Translations under genes and position numbers: made by a program
In this document: positions 9,501-17,891 of the stretch, one piece after another
How the letters are laid out: the number at the start of each line of letters is the position of its first letter
Position numbering within the stretch: the first letter of the stretch is position 1
Assembly: GCF_900142695.1 (NCBI RefSeq)
Contig: NZ_FRBU01000008.1
Coordinates: 56,393-120,392, forward strand
Source of the DNA: Flavobacterium xanthum
GTDB lineage: Bacteria; Bacteroidota; Bacteroidia; Flavobacteriales; Flavobacteriaceae
Length of the DNA stretch: 64,000 nucleotides
Reading direction: 5' to 3'
The notes under the pieces: generated by a model
Database searches by the model: none
What the model saw: the letters and a program-made list of their open reading frames with translations, nothing else
Told to the model about the DNA's origin: nothing

Positions 9501-10015
9501 CGCATCAATTGCAGTACAATCATTTGTATCAAAAAAGCTGGCTTTTTGGTTTTTTTGCTAAAACCATTCACACCACCATTCAATCGGAGAATTTCCCGGA
9601 GAAAAACTTTGATATCAACGGCTATCAAGTGGCTCCAAAAATCAGTTATTTGTTTTCCAAAAGTACCAGTTGGGATCTTTTTTATGAACTGCAAAGAAAA
9701 GAAAATCAGATTGGCGTGTCAGAAACACTGTTGCAAAACCGTTTTGGAACTGCTTTTTCGTATGCAGGAACTAAAAAATTCACAATGAACGGGGAGGTTT
9801 CTTTTTACCAAAATAAATTTGAAGGAAATGAATTCTCTGCTGTTGGATTTCAAATGCTAGAGGGATTACAAACGGGACAAAACTTGACATGGAGATTGCT
9901 TTTACAAAAAAACATTACACAATTTTTAGATATCAATTTTAATTACCAAGGTCGAAAAAGTGAAACAAGCCAAGCCATTCACACCGGAAACGTTCAACTT
10001 AGAGCTTACTTTTAG
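6584..10015 (+). CDS. Large outer-membrane beta-barrel protein, conserved in Bacteroidota, function unknown
   Basis: A 1143-residue protein with a signal peptide ending near residue 19 (GLHAQ). Residues about 100-350 hold alternating polar/hydrophobic strands and motifs such as GVTVGNNQNAVLNSNLDL and AGDIFLENNKTQFLNFNKKVQG, which recall the strand repeats of very large flavobacterial outer-membrane proteins of the SprA kind, although it is much shorter than SprA. The second half is rich in aromatic-ended beta strands, and the chain ends in phenylalanine (QLRAYF), as transmembrane barrels usually do. It stands alone between a terminator and the glycosyltransferase. I cannot assign a transported substrate or partner; surface assembly or export is an inference. 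Confidence 0.75.
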   Translation: MLKKLLFWILISCFSGLHAQQTNSLYKTKKIFPKRDTIHIENESINSSFFKLLDANGKRIDSTLFIVNFAKGTLLLKENSIFNSDSLTLQYLKFPELLTKEYRIYEPSKVVSNEAGLGDLYVIDNKNTKKNIPFDGLNTSGSITRGVTVGNNQNAVLNSNLDLQITGKISEKVSLRASIQDSNIPLQDGGYSQKLDQFDNIFMELFSDEWNIRAGDIFLENNKTQFLNFNKKVQGLATNFNFGTAANKTNVFASAALVRGQYAKSNIVGQEGNQGPYKLKGQNGELYVLVVSGSERVFVNGILLKRGENNDYTIDYNAGEIVFTPLFTITSEMRIAIEYQYSDRNYTRFVTYAGATHENKKWSFGGYLYSENDLKNQPLQQNLSPEQAQILVNAGDNSTLMTAPSAYSDTYSENKVLYQKTISNATEIFEYSNDPQQELFNVRFTLVGSNNGNYVLSNAATITRVYEFIAPINGIPQGNYEPIIQLIAPTKVQVATFLGKYKPTEKTAVDFEIGISNNDKNLFSGIDDANNKGLAGKINAKQRIFSKRWQMDAFANYQFIQSEFRSVERIYNIEFDRDWNLGTTAIGNQSLLVTGLQLDLNPKPKSTDKGLLVYQFEKLDFSENFSSSRHVLNGLFQVKNWTFQNQGSYLKSDASLLASQFLRNQSQLRFHFDKNWVGSTLRLENNQEKDKTTNQFSALSQKFTEYGLYAGRGDSTKVFLELGYLRRTNDSLQNGLIQRVNSSHTLLLKSKLIQTNKSDLSIYANYRVLAFVDATRKKEPTLNSRIVYTDRFFNQLIQSTTVYETNSGSIPQQEFTYLEVSAGQGVYTWNDYNGNRIQELQEFEIAPFIDQAKFIRVFLPNRIYIKTHQNKFSQSLTLNPNQWQNEKGLKKLLSYLYNQTAFIIDRKNRNEGANFELNPFSGSEENVLGLNSSLRNSLFYNRGKQKHSTTYSYFANKTKNLLSIGSQEAANNSHQLQYNHLYQKSWLFGFFAKTIHTTIQSENFPEKNFDINGYQVAPKISYLFSKSTSWDLFYELQRKENQIGVSETLLQNRFGTAFSYAGTKKFTMNGEVSFYQNKFEGNEFSAVGFQMLEGLQTGQNLTWRLLLQKNITQFLDINFNYQGRKSETSQAIHTGNVQLRAYF

Positions 10016-10111
10016 TAGCGTAACTTAATGGTTTGATAATACCTTAGCAATATATAAAACGGGTTCATTGTCTAACTTTAAAATAAAAAACAGCAACCCT
10101 ATCAATCGCAA

Positions 10112-11179
10112 ATGGATTTAAGAACAAACCAAAAAACCATACTAATTGCACCATTAAATTGGGGATTAGGTCACGCTACCCGATGTATTCCTATCATTAA
10201 GGCGTTGTTAGAAAATAATTATACGCCCATAATTGCATCCGACGGAATTGCACTAGCATTACTAAAAAAAGAATTTCCTAACGTAATAGCCTTAGAACTT
10301 CCCTCCTACCAGATAGAATATGCTAAAAATGGCAAAAATTTTAAATGGAAGTTATTTATAAACGGTTCGAAAACCATTAAAGCCATTCGAAAAGAAAAAA
10401 TAATAGTTGAAAATTGGATTAGTAAATATGGCATTAACGGCATTATTTCAGACAATAGATTAGGCGTTTTCAGCAAGAAAGTGCCATCCGTTTACATAAC
10501 GCACCAATTGAATGTAATGACAGGAAATACTACGTGGTTAACGAGTAAAATACATCAATATGTTATAAAAAAATACACGGAATGCTGGGTTCCAGACCTT
10601 GCAGGTTCGCAAAATTTAAGTGGAGAATTAGGTCATGTTGACCATTTAAACCTCCCTATAAGATACATAGGTCCATTAAGCCGATTGCAAAAGAAACTCA
10701 TCGCAAAAAAATACGACTTATTGATTATTCTTTCAGGACCGGAACCACAACGGGGTATATTGGAAAAATATCTAAAAAAAGAAATCCTCCAATTCAAAGG
10801 AACAGTAATTTTCATTGAAGGAAATATAGAATCGGAGCAGAAAATTGTTGTAAAAGAAAATGTAGCTTATTACAACTTCATGAATTCAACAGAACTGGAA
10901 CAAGCTTTTAACGAAAGTGAAATGGTTTTATGCCGCTCTGGTTACACTACTATAATGGATCTTGTACAGCTGAGAAAAAAAGCTTTTTTCATCCCCACTC
11001 CTGGACAATACGAACAAGAGTATCTAGCCAAAAAATTAAAGAAAGAAGGCTTGGTTCCTTATGCTAATCAAGATGATTTTAAAATGGAGGATATTCAAGA
11101 AATCCAAGAATATAAAGGATTGCCTCGATTGCATACAACTATTGAATGGCCTGTTTTATTTCAAGTTTTTGAAAAATAA
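10112..11179 (+). CDS. MurG-like family glycosyltransferase (GT28-type C-terminal domain)
   Basis: Two-domain GT-B fold transferase of 355 residues. The N-terminus has a glycine-rich acceptor loop (NWGLGHATRCIPIIKAL) like MurG and diacylglycerol glycosyltransferases, and the C-terminal half has the nucleotide-sugar site ELEQAFNESEMVLCRSGYTTIMDL followed by IPTPGQYEQEYLAKKL. No membrane segment is seen, so it probably binds the inner face of the membrane. It is too distant from MurG to be the peptidoglycan enzyme; a glycolipid or lipid-linked sugar is a likelier product. It follows the large outer-membrane protein by 96 bases and faces phoR across a shared terminator. Confidence 0.8.
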   Translation: MDLRTNQKTILIAPLNWGLGHATRCIPIIKALLENNYTPIIASDGIALALLKKEFPNVIALELPSYQIEYAKNGKNFKWKLFINGSKTIKAIRKEKIIVENWISKYGINGIISDNRLGVFSKKVPSVYITHQLNVMTGNTTWLTSKIHQYVIKKYTECWVPDLAGSQNLSGELGHVDHLNLPIRYIGPLSRLQKKLIAKKYDLLIILSGPEPQRGILEKYLKKEILQFKGTVIFIEGNIESEQKIVVKENVAYYNFMNSTELEQAFNESEMVLCRSGYTTIMDLVQLRKKAFFIPTPGQYEQEYLAKKLKKEGLVPYANQDDFKMEDIQEIQEYKGLPRLHTTIEWPVLFQVFEK

Positions 11180-11196
11180 CTAACTGTTTTAAAACA

Positions 11197-11226
11197 AAAA
11201 AACCGATTCGTCTGAAACGGTTTTCC
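11197..11226. terminator. Bidirectional terminator between the glycosyltransferase and phoR
   Basis: An AAAACCG / CGGTTTT stem with an inner TTC/GAA pairing and flanking A and T runs lies between convergent genes. Confidence 0.7.
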
Positions 11227-11246
11227 AAAATATAAAACGGGTCACG

Positions 11247-12308
11247 CTAGTTTATTTTTTTGATGGCTTTTGCTTTTTCAAGCGTAAAAGAAAATTCAGA
11301 TCCAACGCCAAAGGTGCTGTCAATATAAATTTTTTCATCGTGCGCCTCAATAATGTGCTTTACGATGGACAGCCCCAATCCAGAGCCACCTTCTGTTCTT
11401 GCGCCGCTTTTATCAACGCGGTAAAAACGTTCAAAAAGTCTTGGAATATTTTTTTTCTCTATTCCTTCACCGTTATCGGTTACTCTAATGATCACTTTTT
11501 GATCCGTTAAATCTTCGATACTTACCTCAGTTGATCCTTTTTCTTTTCCGTATTTAATCGAATTTACAATCAGATTCATGACTGCTTGCTGGATTTTTTC
11601 TTGATCGCCGACCACGATCACTGGCTTATTGTATTTCATATCAAACATCAATAGGATATCTTTTTTGGAAGCTTTCATTTCCAACAAATCAAAAACATTT
11701 TGAATTAGTTTAACAATATCAAACTCGGCGATTTCTAAATTCAGTTCTCCAATTTCAAGTTTAGAAATCATATCTAAATCCTGTACAATGTAGATGAGTC
11801 TTTCCACCCCTTTTTCAGCGCGTTCTAAGTATTTTTTACGAATTGTTTTATCGTTCATCGCCCCATCTAGTAAGGTTGACAAATAACCTTGAACCATAAA
11901 AAGAGGTGTTTTGAGTTCGTGAGAAACGTTCCCAAGAAACTCTCGTCTATATTCTTCCCTAACTTTTAAGGTTTCTATTTCCAGTTTTTTATCGGTGGCA
12001 AATTTTTTGACTTCACGCGTAAGTGTCGCCATGTCGGTTGTTATCGGTTGATTTCTAAAAGTACTAGACTCTAGTAAAGAAACATCATCGTATATTTTTT
12101 TTACCTTTTTATAAATGAACCGTTCCACCCGATATTGAATAACGATAAAAGAGAATGTTGCTATAGCGAATGCAAAAATCAAGCTAAAGCGATACGAAAA
12201 GGTGAAAAACAAATAGGTCAGAAAACTAACTAATCCTGTAGAAAAAAGAGTAATGTATAGTGCCGACTTCACGGCAAAACGGTATGTTTTTTTAAAATTT
12301 ATTGTCAT
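11247..12308 (-). CDS. phoR: Sensor histidine kinase, PhoR-like
   Basis: Membrane sensor kinase of 353 residues. Two hydrophobic segments at about residues 14-36 and 40-58 leave almost no periplasmic loop, as in many PhoR proteins, which sense through the Pst/PhoU complex. The HisKA box FLGNVSHELKTPL places the phospho-accepting histidine at 130. The ATPase domain shows the N box (NLIVNSIKYG), G1 box (VTDNGEGIE) and G2 box (GGSGLGLSIVKHI). The stop codon of the response-regulator gene directly abuts its ATG, so the two are co-transcribed. The PhoR name rests on architecture and pairing with a PhoB-like regulator; another signal is possible. Confidence 0.85.
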   Translation of the reverse strand: MTINFKKTYRFAVKSALYITLFSTGLVSFLTYLFFTFSYRFSLIFAFAIATFSFIVIQYRVERFIYKKVKKIYDDVSLLESSTFRNQPITTDMATLTREVKKFATDKKLEIETLKVREEYRREFLGNVSHELKTPLFMVQGYLSTLLDGAMNDKTIRKKYLERAEKGVERLIYIVQDLDMISKLEIGELNLEIAEFDIVKLIQNVFDLLEMKASKKDILLMFDMKYNKPVIVVGDQEKIQQAVMNLIVNSIKYGKEKGSTEVSIEDLTDQKVIIRVTDNGEGIEKKNIPRLFERFYRVDKSGARTEGGSGLGLSIVKHIIEAHDEKIYIDSTFGVGSEFSFTLEKAKAIKKIN

Positions 12309-12992
12309 TTATACTTCAAACTTGTATCCAACTCCTTTTATTGTCTTGAATAATTCTTCACCAATTTTTTCTCTCAATTTTCTGATATGTACATCAATCG
12401 TTCTTCCACCAACAACGACTTCGTTACCCCAAACTTTATCTAAAATTTCATCTCGTTTGAATACTTTTCCTGGTTTTGAAGCCAATAGATAGAACAGTTC
12501 AAATTCTTTTCTAGGCAATGCAATTTCGATATTGTCCTTAACAATTTTGTATTCTTCGCGATTAATTTCGATACCGCCTACATTCAGTGTTTCGCTATTT
12601 TGTTCTTTCTCTTTCAGACGACGCAACAAAGCTTTTACTTTGCTGACTAATAATTTAGGTTTGATTGGTTTTGTAATATAATCATCTGCACCGGCATCAA
12701 AACCAGCTACTTGAGAATAATCTTCACTTCTAGCCGTCAAGAAAGTGATAAGTACATTACTGAGCTCTGGAATTTTACGAATGTTCTCACAAGCCTCCAT
12801 GCCATCCATTTCTGGCATCATGACATCCATTATAATAAGGTCTGGAATTTCCTTTTTGGCTTTGGCTATAGCTTCTTTACCATTTGCCGCTGTAATGATC
12901 TGATATCCTTCCTGAGAAAGGTTGTACCCTACAATTTCTAAAATATCCGGCTCATCGTCAACTAATAGAATCTTGGTGTTTTTTTTCTTCAT
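12309..12992 (-). CDS. phoB: OmpR/PhoB family response regulator
   Basis: DNA-binding response regulator of 227 residues. The receiver domain has D12-D13, the phospho-accepting D56 in MDVMMPEMDG, and the conserved lysine in ITKPIKP. The C-terminal winged helix ends with VVVGGRTIDVHIRKLREKIG and TIKGVGYKFEV, diagnostic of the OmpR/PhoB class. It is first in the pair with the kinase and is divergent from a TonB-dependent receptor whose promoter region holds repeated TNAAC motifs. Phosphate control of that receptor is an inference from this arrangement, not shown directly. Confidence 0.88.
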   Translation of the reverse strand: MKKKNTKILLVDDEPDILEIVGYNLSQEGYQIITAANGKEAIAKAKKEIPDLIIMDVMMPEMDGMEACENIRKIPELSNVLITFLTARSEDYSQVAGFDAGADDYITKPIKPKLLVSKVKALLRRLKEKEQNSETLNVGGIEINREEYKIVKDNIEIALPRKEFELFYLLASKPGKVFKRDEILDKVWGNEVVVGGRTIDVHIRKLREKIGEELFKTIKGVGYKFEV

Positions 12993-13050
12993 AAAGCGTC
13001 AAAAATTTATTTTGCAATGTAAATGTAAACATAAATGAGGTATTGAAAAG

Positions 13051-13127
13051 CTGTTAACCGTAATTTAATATTGGAGTGATTTGAAGACCCATAACAAAAC
13101 ATAACCATAACAAATCAATAACTTCCG
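13051..13127. promoter_or_regulatory. Candidate response-regulator binding region between phoB and the TonB receptor
   Basis: Repeated hexamers TTAACC (13054), ATAACA (13091), ATAACC (13101), ATAACA (13107) and ATAACT (13118) occur with several spacings of about 10-11 bases, the phasing expected for a tandem-binding PhoB-type regulator. The last one merges into TAACTTCCG, which recurs upstream of the downstream lipoprotein gene. Whether PhoB binds here is inferred. Confidence 0.4.
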
Positions 13128-13169
13128 TTTCGCATTTCAGGCGTTACTTTGCAAAAAAATTAAAACCAA

Positions 13170-15920
13170 ATGAAATTCAAGTTACTATTTTTCACGTTAT
13201 TACTAACAGCTGTTTCTTTTTCACAAAATAAAGGAACGATTACTGGAACGTTAACAGACAAAGATGCTAATAATCAGTCCTTACCTTTTGCTAACGTTCT
13301 CCTTAAAGGAACTAGCATAGGAACTAATACTGATATTGATGGTAAATACACTTTAACAGTGTTACCAGGAAGCTATACATTACAACTTAGCTTTGTAGGT
13401 TATGAATCAGTAGAGATTCCTGTGACAGTGATTGCCAATGAAACTATAACGGTAAGCAAAGCGCTGGGTTCTGCTGGATATAAATTAGAAGACGTGGTAG
13501 TTCGATCTACCGTTAACAGGCAAAAAGAAACTGCATTATTATTAGACCAAAAAAATGCGGTCGAAATAAAACAAACTATTGGAGCCCAAGAGCTTTCCCG
13601 TAAAGGAGTAAGCGATGTAGCAACAGCAGTAACTAAAACAACTGGAATAACTAAACAGGAGGGTTCTGGAAATATATTTGTTAGAGGTCTAGGAGATCGC
13701 TACAACTCTACCACCATGAATGGTTTACCAATTCCATCTAATGATCCAGAAAAGAAGAATATCAATTTAGAAATTTTCTCTACAGACATCTTGGAATATG
13801 TTTCTATTGACAAAGTGTATAATAGTAAATTATACGGTGATTTTGCTGGAGGAAATGTAGACATTGTATCTAAAGATTACAAAGGAAAAGGCTTTCTTAA
13901 GGTTGACATTGGTTCAAAAGTAAATACGAATGCAATCAGTGAAGATAACTTTTCATTACAAAAAGGACCTGGCAGTTTTGGTTTTAGTGCAATTGCAATA
14001 CCAGCAAATCCTTTGACGCAATATAATTTTGGGTCTTTGCAACTAGATAGTAAAACTCCACTAGGAAGCTCTATTGGAATTTCTGGAGGAAAATCATACG
14101 ACCTAGGAGCAGAAAGTAAACTTAATGTTTTTGCTACTGTATCTTTTGGAAGCGACTTTACGTCTAGATCTGATGGTTCAGCAAAAGGAAATGTAACTGG
14201 TGATGGTATAGTAAACAAGAATTTTGATACTTATTCTCTAATTAGCTACAATACTAATTTTACTAGTATGGCTAATATTGGTTATAAAATGAATAGCAAT
14301 AATAAAATTAACTTCAATACGGTCTTCATAAACAATTCTTCTCAGAGTAAGGAAGAATACACCGGATTTATCATAGATATTGCAAACGATGGTAATGGTT
14401 TAATTCGTCGTAACAAGTATGAAAAAAATAGTTTGTTCATTAATCAATTGTTAGGAGAACATAAATTGGGGGAACGTTCTAAATTAAACTGGGGAGCATC
14501 TTACAACATGATCAAAGGCGATATGCCAGACCGAACTCAAAACATTTTTAGAAAAGAACCTAGTGGTTATGTTTTATCTAGTATTTCTTTTCCTGATAAT
14601 CACAGATATTTTCAAAAATTAACAGAAAATGAAACTGCTGCAAATATTTCTTTTGATTATAAATTCAACAAGTCAGACGACGACACCTACAATGGTAAAT
14701 TAACTTTTGGCTACAATGGTAGATTTAAAACGAGGAATTTTGAAGCGTCGCAATTTAATTTTAGAGCAACCAATGAATTCCGTGGAACACTTGTAGATCC
14801 AAATAATTTAGATTTATTTTACAACCAACAAAATTTCAGCAATGGTAATTTTGAAATCGCAACCTTCCGCGGTGGACCTCAAGTTCCAAATGCATTAGAT
14901 CCACAAACCTATAATGGGGATCAATTTATAAATGGTGGTTTTTTGAATACAGAATATAAATTTAAAAAGTTAACTACCGTTCTAGGATTAAGAGGGGAAT
15001 ACATTTTTCAAAAAGTAGACTGGAACACTCAGTTAGATCCAAATGGTGGCTTTAATGAATTAGAAAAAATTGCTTTTTTACCAAGTGTAACAATGAAATA
15101 TGAACTAAACGAAAAACAAAATTTACGTTTTGGATTTAGTAAAACTTATACGTTGCCACAATTTAAAGAAAGAGCATTATTTGTTTACGAGGATGTTACA
15201 GAGGTTAAAGTAGGAAATCCAAATTTATATGCATCTGATGATTATAATTTTGACTTAAAATGGGAGATGTTTCCAAAAAGCGAAGAATTAATTTCAGTAA
15301 CTGCTTTTGGTAAATACATACTTAACCCTATGAATGAAGTAACTATTGCTTCGTCCACAAATGATATCTCATTTATTAACACTGGAGATTTTGGTTATGT
15401 TGCCGGTGGAGAGATTGAATACAGAAAATTACTTTTTGATTTTGATCAAAATAACGCTAAAAAATTGTCCGCAGGTATCAACGCTTCTTATTTATACAGC
15501 AATCAAGATTTAAGTACTGAAAAAGTGATAAAAGAAACGGATTATAATGTGGTTTTTACTGATACTCAAAGTAAATTTACAGGTGCATCTGATTTATTAT
15601 TGAACGCAGATATCTCGTTATTAAACGAATGGAACAATAAAGAAGGAAGTCTAAACACCACTTTGGCTTACACCTACTTTTCAGACAGAGTTTATGCTAT
15701 TGGTACAAATGACAAGGGAAATCTAGTTGATAAATCATTTGGTTCACTAGATTTTATCGCCAAATCTAAATTGAATAAAAATTTAGGAATTGACTTTGTA
15801 GTAAAAAATCTTTTAGACCCTACCATAGATCGAGTACAAGAGAACAGAACAGGAGATGTAAATGTTTTATCCTATAAAAAGGGGCTATTATTTAGCATCA
15901 ACTTAAACTATCAATTCTAA
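13170..15920 (+). CDS. TonB-dependent receptor with carboxypeptidase-like regulatory domain
   Basis: Outer-membrane active transporter of 916 residues. A signal peptide (ending near SFSQ, residue 19) is followed by a carboxypeptidase-D regulatory-like domain at about residues 22-100 (GTITGTLTDKDANNQSLPFANVLLKGT, with IDGKYTLTVLPG), then the plug (ELSRKGVSDVATAVTKTTGI; VRGLGDRYNSTTMNGLPIPS), then a 22-strand-type barrel ending in aromatic FSINLNYQF. No SusD partner lies next to it; instead a lipoprotein and a small T9SS-tagged protein follow. Divergence from phoB and the repeated TNAAC sites suggest a role in phosphate or organophosphate uptake, which is inference. Confidence 0.92.
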   Translation: MKFKLLFFTLLLTAVSFSQNKGTITGTLTDKDANNQSLPFANVLLKGTSIGTNTDIDGKYTLTVLPGSYTLQLSFVGYESVEIPVTVIANETITVSKALGSAGYKLEDVVVRSTVNRQKETALLLDQKNAVEIKQTIGAQELSRKGVSDVATAVTKTTGITKQEGSGNIFVRGLGDRYNSTTMNGLPIPSNDPEKKNINLEIFSTDILEYVSIDKVYNSKLYGDFAGGNVDIVSKDYKGKGFLKVDIGSKVNTNAISEDNFSLQKGPGSFGFSAIAIPANPLTQYNFGSLQLDSKTPLGSSIGISGGKSYDLGAESKLNVFATVSFGSDFTSRSDGSAKGNVTGDGIVNKNFDTYSLISYNTNFTSMANIGYKMNSNNKINFNTVFINNSSQSKEEYTGFIIDIANDGNGLIRRNKYEKNSLFINQLLGEHKLGERSKLNWGASYNMIKGDMPDRTQNIFRKEPSGYVLSSISFPDNHRYFQKLTENETAANISFDYKFNKSDDDTYNGKLTFGYNGRFKTRNFEASQFNFRATNEFRGTLVDPNNLDLFYNQQNFSNGNFEIATFRGGPQVPNALDPQTYNGDQFINGGFLNTEYKFKKLTTVLGLRGEYIFQKVDWNTQLDPNGGFNELEKIAFLPSVTMKYELNEKQNLRFGFSKTYTLPQFKERALFVYEDVTEVKVGNPNLYASDDYNFDLKWEMFPKSEELISVTAFGKYILNPMNEVTIASSTNDISFINTGDFGYVAGGEIEYRKLLFDFDQNNAKKLSAGINASYLYSNQDLSTEKVIKETDYNVVFTDTQSKFTGASDLLLNADISLLNEWNNKEGSLNTTLAYTYFSDRVYAIGTNDKGNLVDKSFGSLDFIAKSKLNKNLGIDFVVKNLLDPTIDRVQENRTGDVNVLSYKKGLLFSINLNYQF

Positions 15921-15923
15921 TAT

Positions 15924-15954
15924 AAAAGAGCAGCTACAACTGCTCTTTTTTTTT
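15924..15954 (+). terminator. Rho-independent terminator after the TonB receptor
   Basis: AAAGAGCAG / CTGCTCTTT stem, 6-base loop, then a run of T. Confidence 0.85.
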
Positions 15955-15967
15955 ATTAAAAAAGCTC

Positions 15968-16057
15968 TTAACAATGGAAACGTTAAGTTAACAATAACCT
16001 CGAGTTAATTTAAACAAACAGTCACAGTTCCTTAACTTCCGCAAAGCAAACTTAACT
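15968..16057 (+). promoter_or_regulatory. Repeated TTAAC motifs upstream of the beta-helix lipoprotein
   Basis: TTAACA at 15968 and 15988 (20 apart) and TTAACT at 16032 and 16052 (20 apart), with related TTAAG at 15983 and TTAATT at 16005. The 20-base spacing is two helical turns. The third site overlaps TAACTTCCG, shared with the upstream receptor promoter. Joint control with the receptor by the divergent PhoB-like regulator is a reasonable inference. Confidence 0.4.
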
Positions 16058-16099
16058 GACCTTTGACAAATCTAAACAAACACAAATTATATTACAATC

Positions 16100-17305
16100 A
16101 TGAAAAAATCAATTTTACAAGTTTTAGGAATTTTAACACTTTCAGCAACACTAGTAACAAGTTGTACAACTGACACTAGCGGTACTGATAGTTCTTCATC
16201 AACGTTTGTAGTTAATCCTCTTAATTTTCAAGGGACAATTACTGAGGGAGAAGTTGTATTAGTCGCTGGAACAACCTATAAATTGTCTGGAAAAATTCAA
16301 GTGAATAGCGGTGCTACATTAACTATTCCTGCAGGAACAATTATAGAAGGTACAGGCGGAACAGCATCTTATATTGCAGTAGCTCAAGGAGGAAAACTAA
16401 ATGTAAATGGAACAGCCAGCAAACCAGTGGTAATGACAAGTGGTTTAACTACTAAAAAAGCAGGAGACTGGGGTGGTTTAGTAATATGTGGTAAAGCACC
16501 TATCAACCGCGTAAGTGGAGGAGCTAGTACTGCACAATCTGAAGTTGCAGATTTAGCTTATGGTGGTACAGTAGCCAATGACAATTCTGGATCTATCAGA
16601 TATTTAAGAATTGAATATGCTGGTGCAGCTTTTAACAGTGAAAAAGAATTTAACGGAGCTTCATTATTTGGAGTTGGTTCTGGAACAACTTTCGAATATG
16701 TTGAGACATACCAAGGTGCAGATGATGGTTTCGAATTTTTTGGAGGAACAGTTAACACTTCTAATTTAATTTCTTTTGGCAATGAAGACGATCAGTATGA
16801 CTGGACTGAAGGTTGGTCTGGTACCAACACAAACTGGTACGGAAAAATATCATTTGGAAAAGGAAATAGAGGAATTGAAGCAGATAATTTTGAATTAGGT
16901 TTTGCTAATACTCCCATTGCTAACCCAACAATTACAAATCTTACATTAGTTGGTCCTGGAAGTGGAGCTTCATCACTGATTTACACAGAAAATCAAGGTT
17001 TAAAATTAAGAAGAGGAACAAAAGGAATTTTTTCTAATGTAGTATTAAGCTCTTGGGCTACAGGTGTTGATGTAGAAAATGATGAAAGTTTAAATGCAAT
17101 AGGTACTGGTCTTAAAATTACTGGAATAAATTTTATAGATGTAACTACTAAAACTAAAGGTAAAAAGACAGCTGTAGCTCCTGCTACAAGTGGAGTTAGC
17201 GCAGATGCTTCCTTAGTTATTGCCTCTGAAATAAGTACGGCAACTGGAGCAGGAAATGGAGTAAATGCTCCTTCTTGGTCGGCAGGATGGTCTGTTGGAC
17301 TATAA
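16100..17305 (+). CDS. Beta-helix-type lipoprotein of unknown function
   Basis: A 401-residue lipoprotein: hydrophobic leader and lipobox LVTSC with the lipidated Cys22, then a Thr/Ser/Asp-rich linker. The body (VNSGATLTIPAGTIIEGTGG, GGKLNVNGTASKPVVMTSG, GDWGGLVICGKAPIN) has the regular short-strand pattern of right-handed parallel beta helices, often seen in surface proteins annotated as T9SS targets, but it has no C-terminal sorting domain of its own. It follows the TonB receptor and its terminator and has TTAAC repeats like those before the receptor. A surface-exposed partner that captures substrate for the receptor is plausible but unproven. Confidence 0.72.
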   Translation: MKKSILQVLGILTLSATLVTSCTTDTSGTDSSSSTFVVNPLNFQGTITEGEVVLVAGTTYKLSGKIQVNSGATLTIPAGTIIEGTGGTASYIAVAQGGKLNVNGTASKPVVMTSGLTTKKAGDWGGLVICGKAPINRVSGGASTAQSEVADLAYGGTVANDNSGSIRYLRIEYAGAAFNSEKEFNGASLFGVGSGTTFEYVETYQGADDGFEFFGGTVNTSNLISFGNEDDQYDWTEGWSGTNTNWYGKISFGKGNRGIEADNFELGFANTPIANPTITNLTLVGPGSGASSLIYTENQGLKLRRGTKGIFSNVVLSSWATGVDVENDESLNAIGTGLKITGINFIDVTTKTKGKKTAVAPATSGVSADASLVIASEISTATGAGNGVNAPSWSAGWSVGL

Positions 17306-17326
17306 TTTGAACAATATGTGATACTA

Positions 17327-17357
17327 AACATCCTGAGAAATCAGGATGTTTTTTTTT
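17327..17357 (+). terminator. Rho-independent terminator after the beta-helix lipoprotein
   Basis: AACATCCTGA, GAAA tetraloop, TCAGGATGTT, then a T run. Confidence 0.9.
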
Positions 17358-17407
17358 GGTATGCTTTTTGAAATATATTTTGTATATTTACTATTCAAAC
17401 TAATCTG

Positions 17408-17746
17408 ATGGCAAAAAACTACTTTTATACAATTACTTTATTGGTTTTTTTATTTTCCCTTAGCGTTAGTGCTCAGGAAAATAAGCAACAACCAAGAACG
17501 CAAGAAACCGCTTCTATTGAAGGTTTAAGCTTGTACCCGAACCCCGTGAGTAATGGTAAAGTCTACATTACCACAAAAAACGATCTCGATAAAGAAATAA
17601 TTATCTTTGACGTTTTAGGCAAAAAAGTACTTCAAACCACGCTAAGCTCAAGAGAATTAAACGTTTCTAATCTCTCTTCTGGTGTTTACATCATCAAGAT
17701 CAATGAAAGAGAAGCCTCAGCAACTAGGAAATTAATTATACGGTAA
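17408..17746 (+). CDS. Minimal T9SS type A sorting-domain protein
   Basis: A 112-residue protein made of a signal peptide (to about residue 22, SVSAQ), a short polar linker (ENKQQPRTQETASIE), and then a complete type A sorting domain from about residue 38: LSLYPNPVSNGKVYI, IIIFDVLGKKVLQ, LNVSNLSSGVYIIKI and the terminal TRKLIIR. There is essentially no cargo in front of the sorting domain. Type A domains direct proteins through the T9SS to the cell surface, where they are cleaved or lipid-linked. It ends the receptor-lipoprotein cluster and has its own terminator. It may be a remnant of a longer secreted protein or a genuine small secreted factor. Confidence 0.85.
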   Translation: MAKNYFYTITLLVFLFSLSVSAQENKQQPRTQETASIEGLSLYPNPVSNGKVYITTKNDLDKEIIIFDVLGKKVLQTTLSSRELNVSNLSSGVYIIKINEREASATRKLIIR

Positions 17747-17756
17747 TTTAAAAAAT

Positions 17757-17800
17757 AAATGCAAAAAGCTCCATTCCCATTGGGGCTTTTTGCATTTTTA
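17757..17800 (+). terminator. Rho-independent terminator after the T9SS mini-protein
   Basis: AAATGCAAAAAGC pairs with GCTTTTTGCATTT around a GC-containing inner stem, followed by T residues. Confidence 0.8.
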
Positions 17801-17891
17801 CTCTTACAGAATCAATCTCGTGATTCAAGTTTATGCAATTCTGTTTTTGTTTTCCCTGATTTTTTTTGATTACTTTTACAAAAAAAAATAG

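Noticed and set aside
8991..9788. Short plus- and minus-strand frames inside the large outer-membrane protein gene
   Set aside because: They lie entirely within the main frame and carry no motif.
13877..14218. Minus-strand frame of 113 codons in the TonB receptor gene
   Set aside because: Antisense shadow in the barrel-coding region without any family features.
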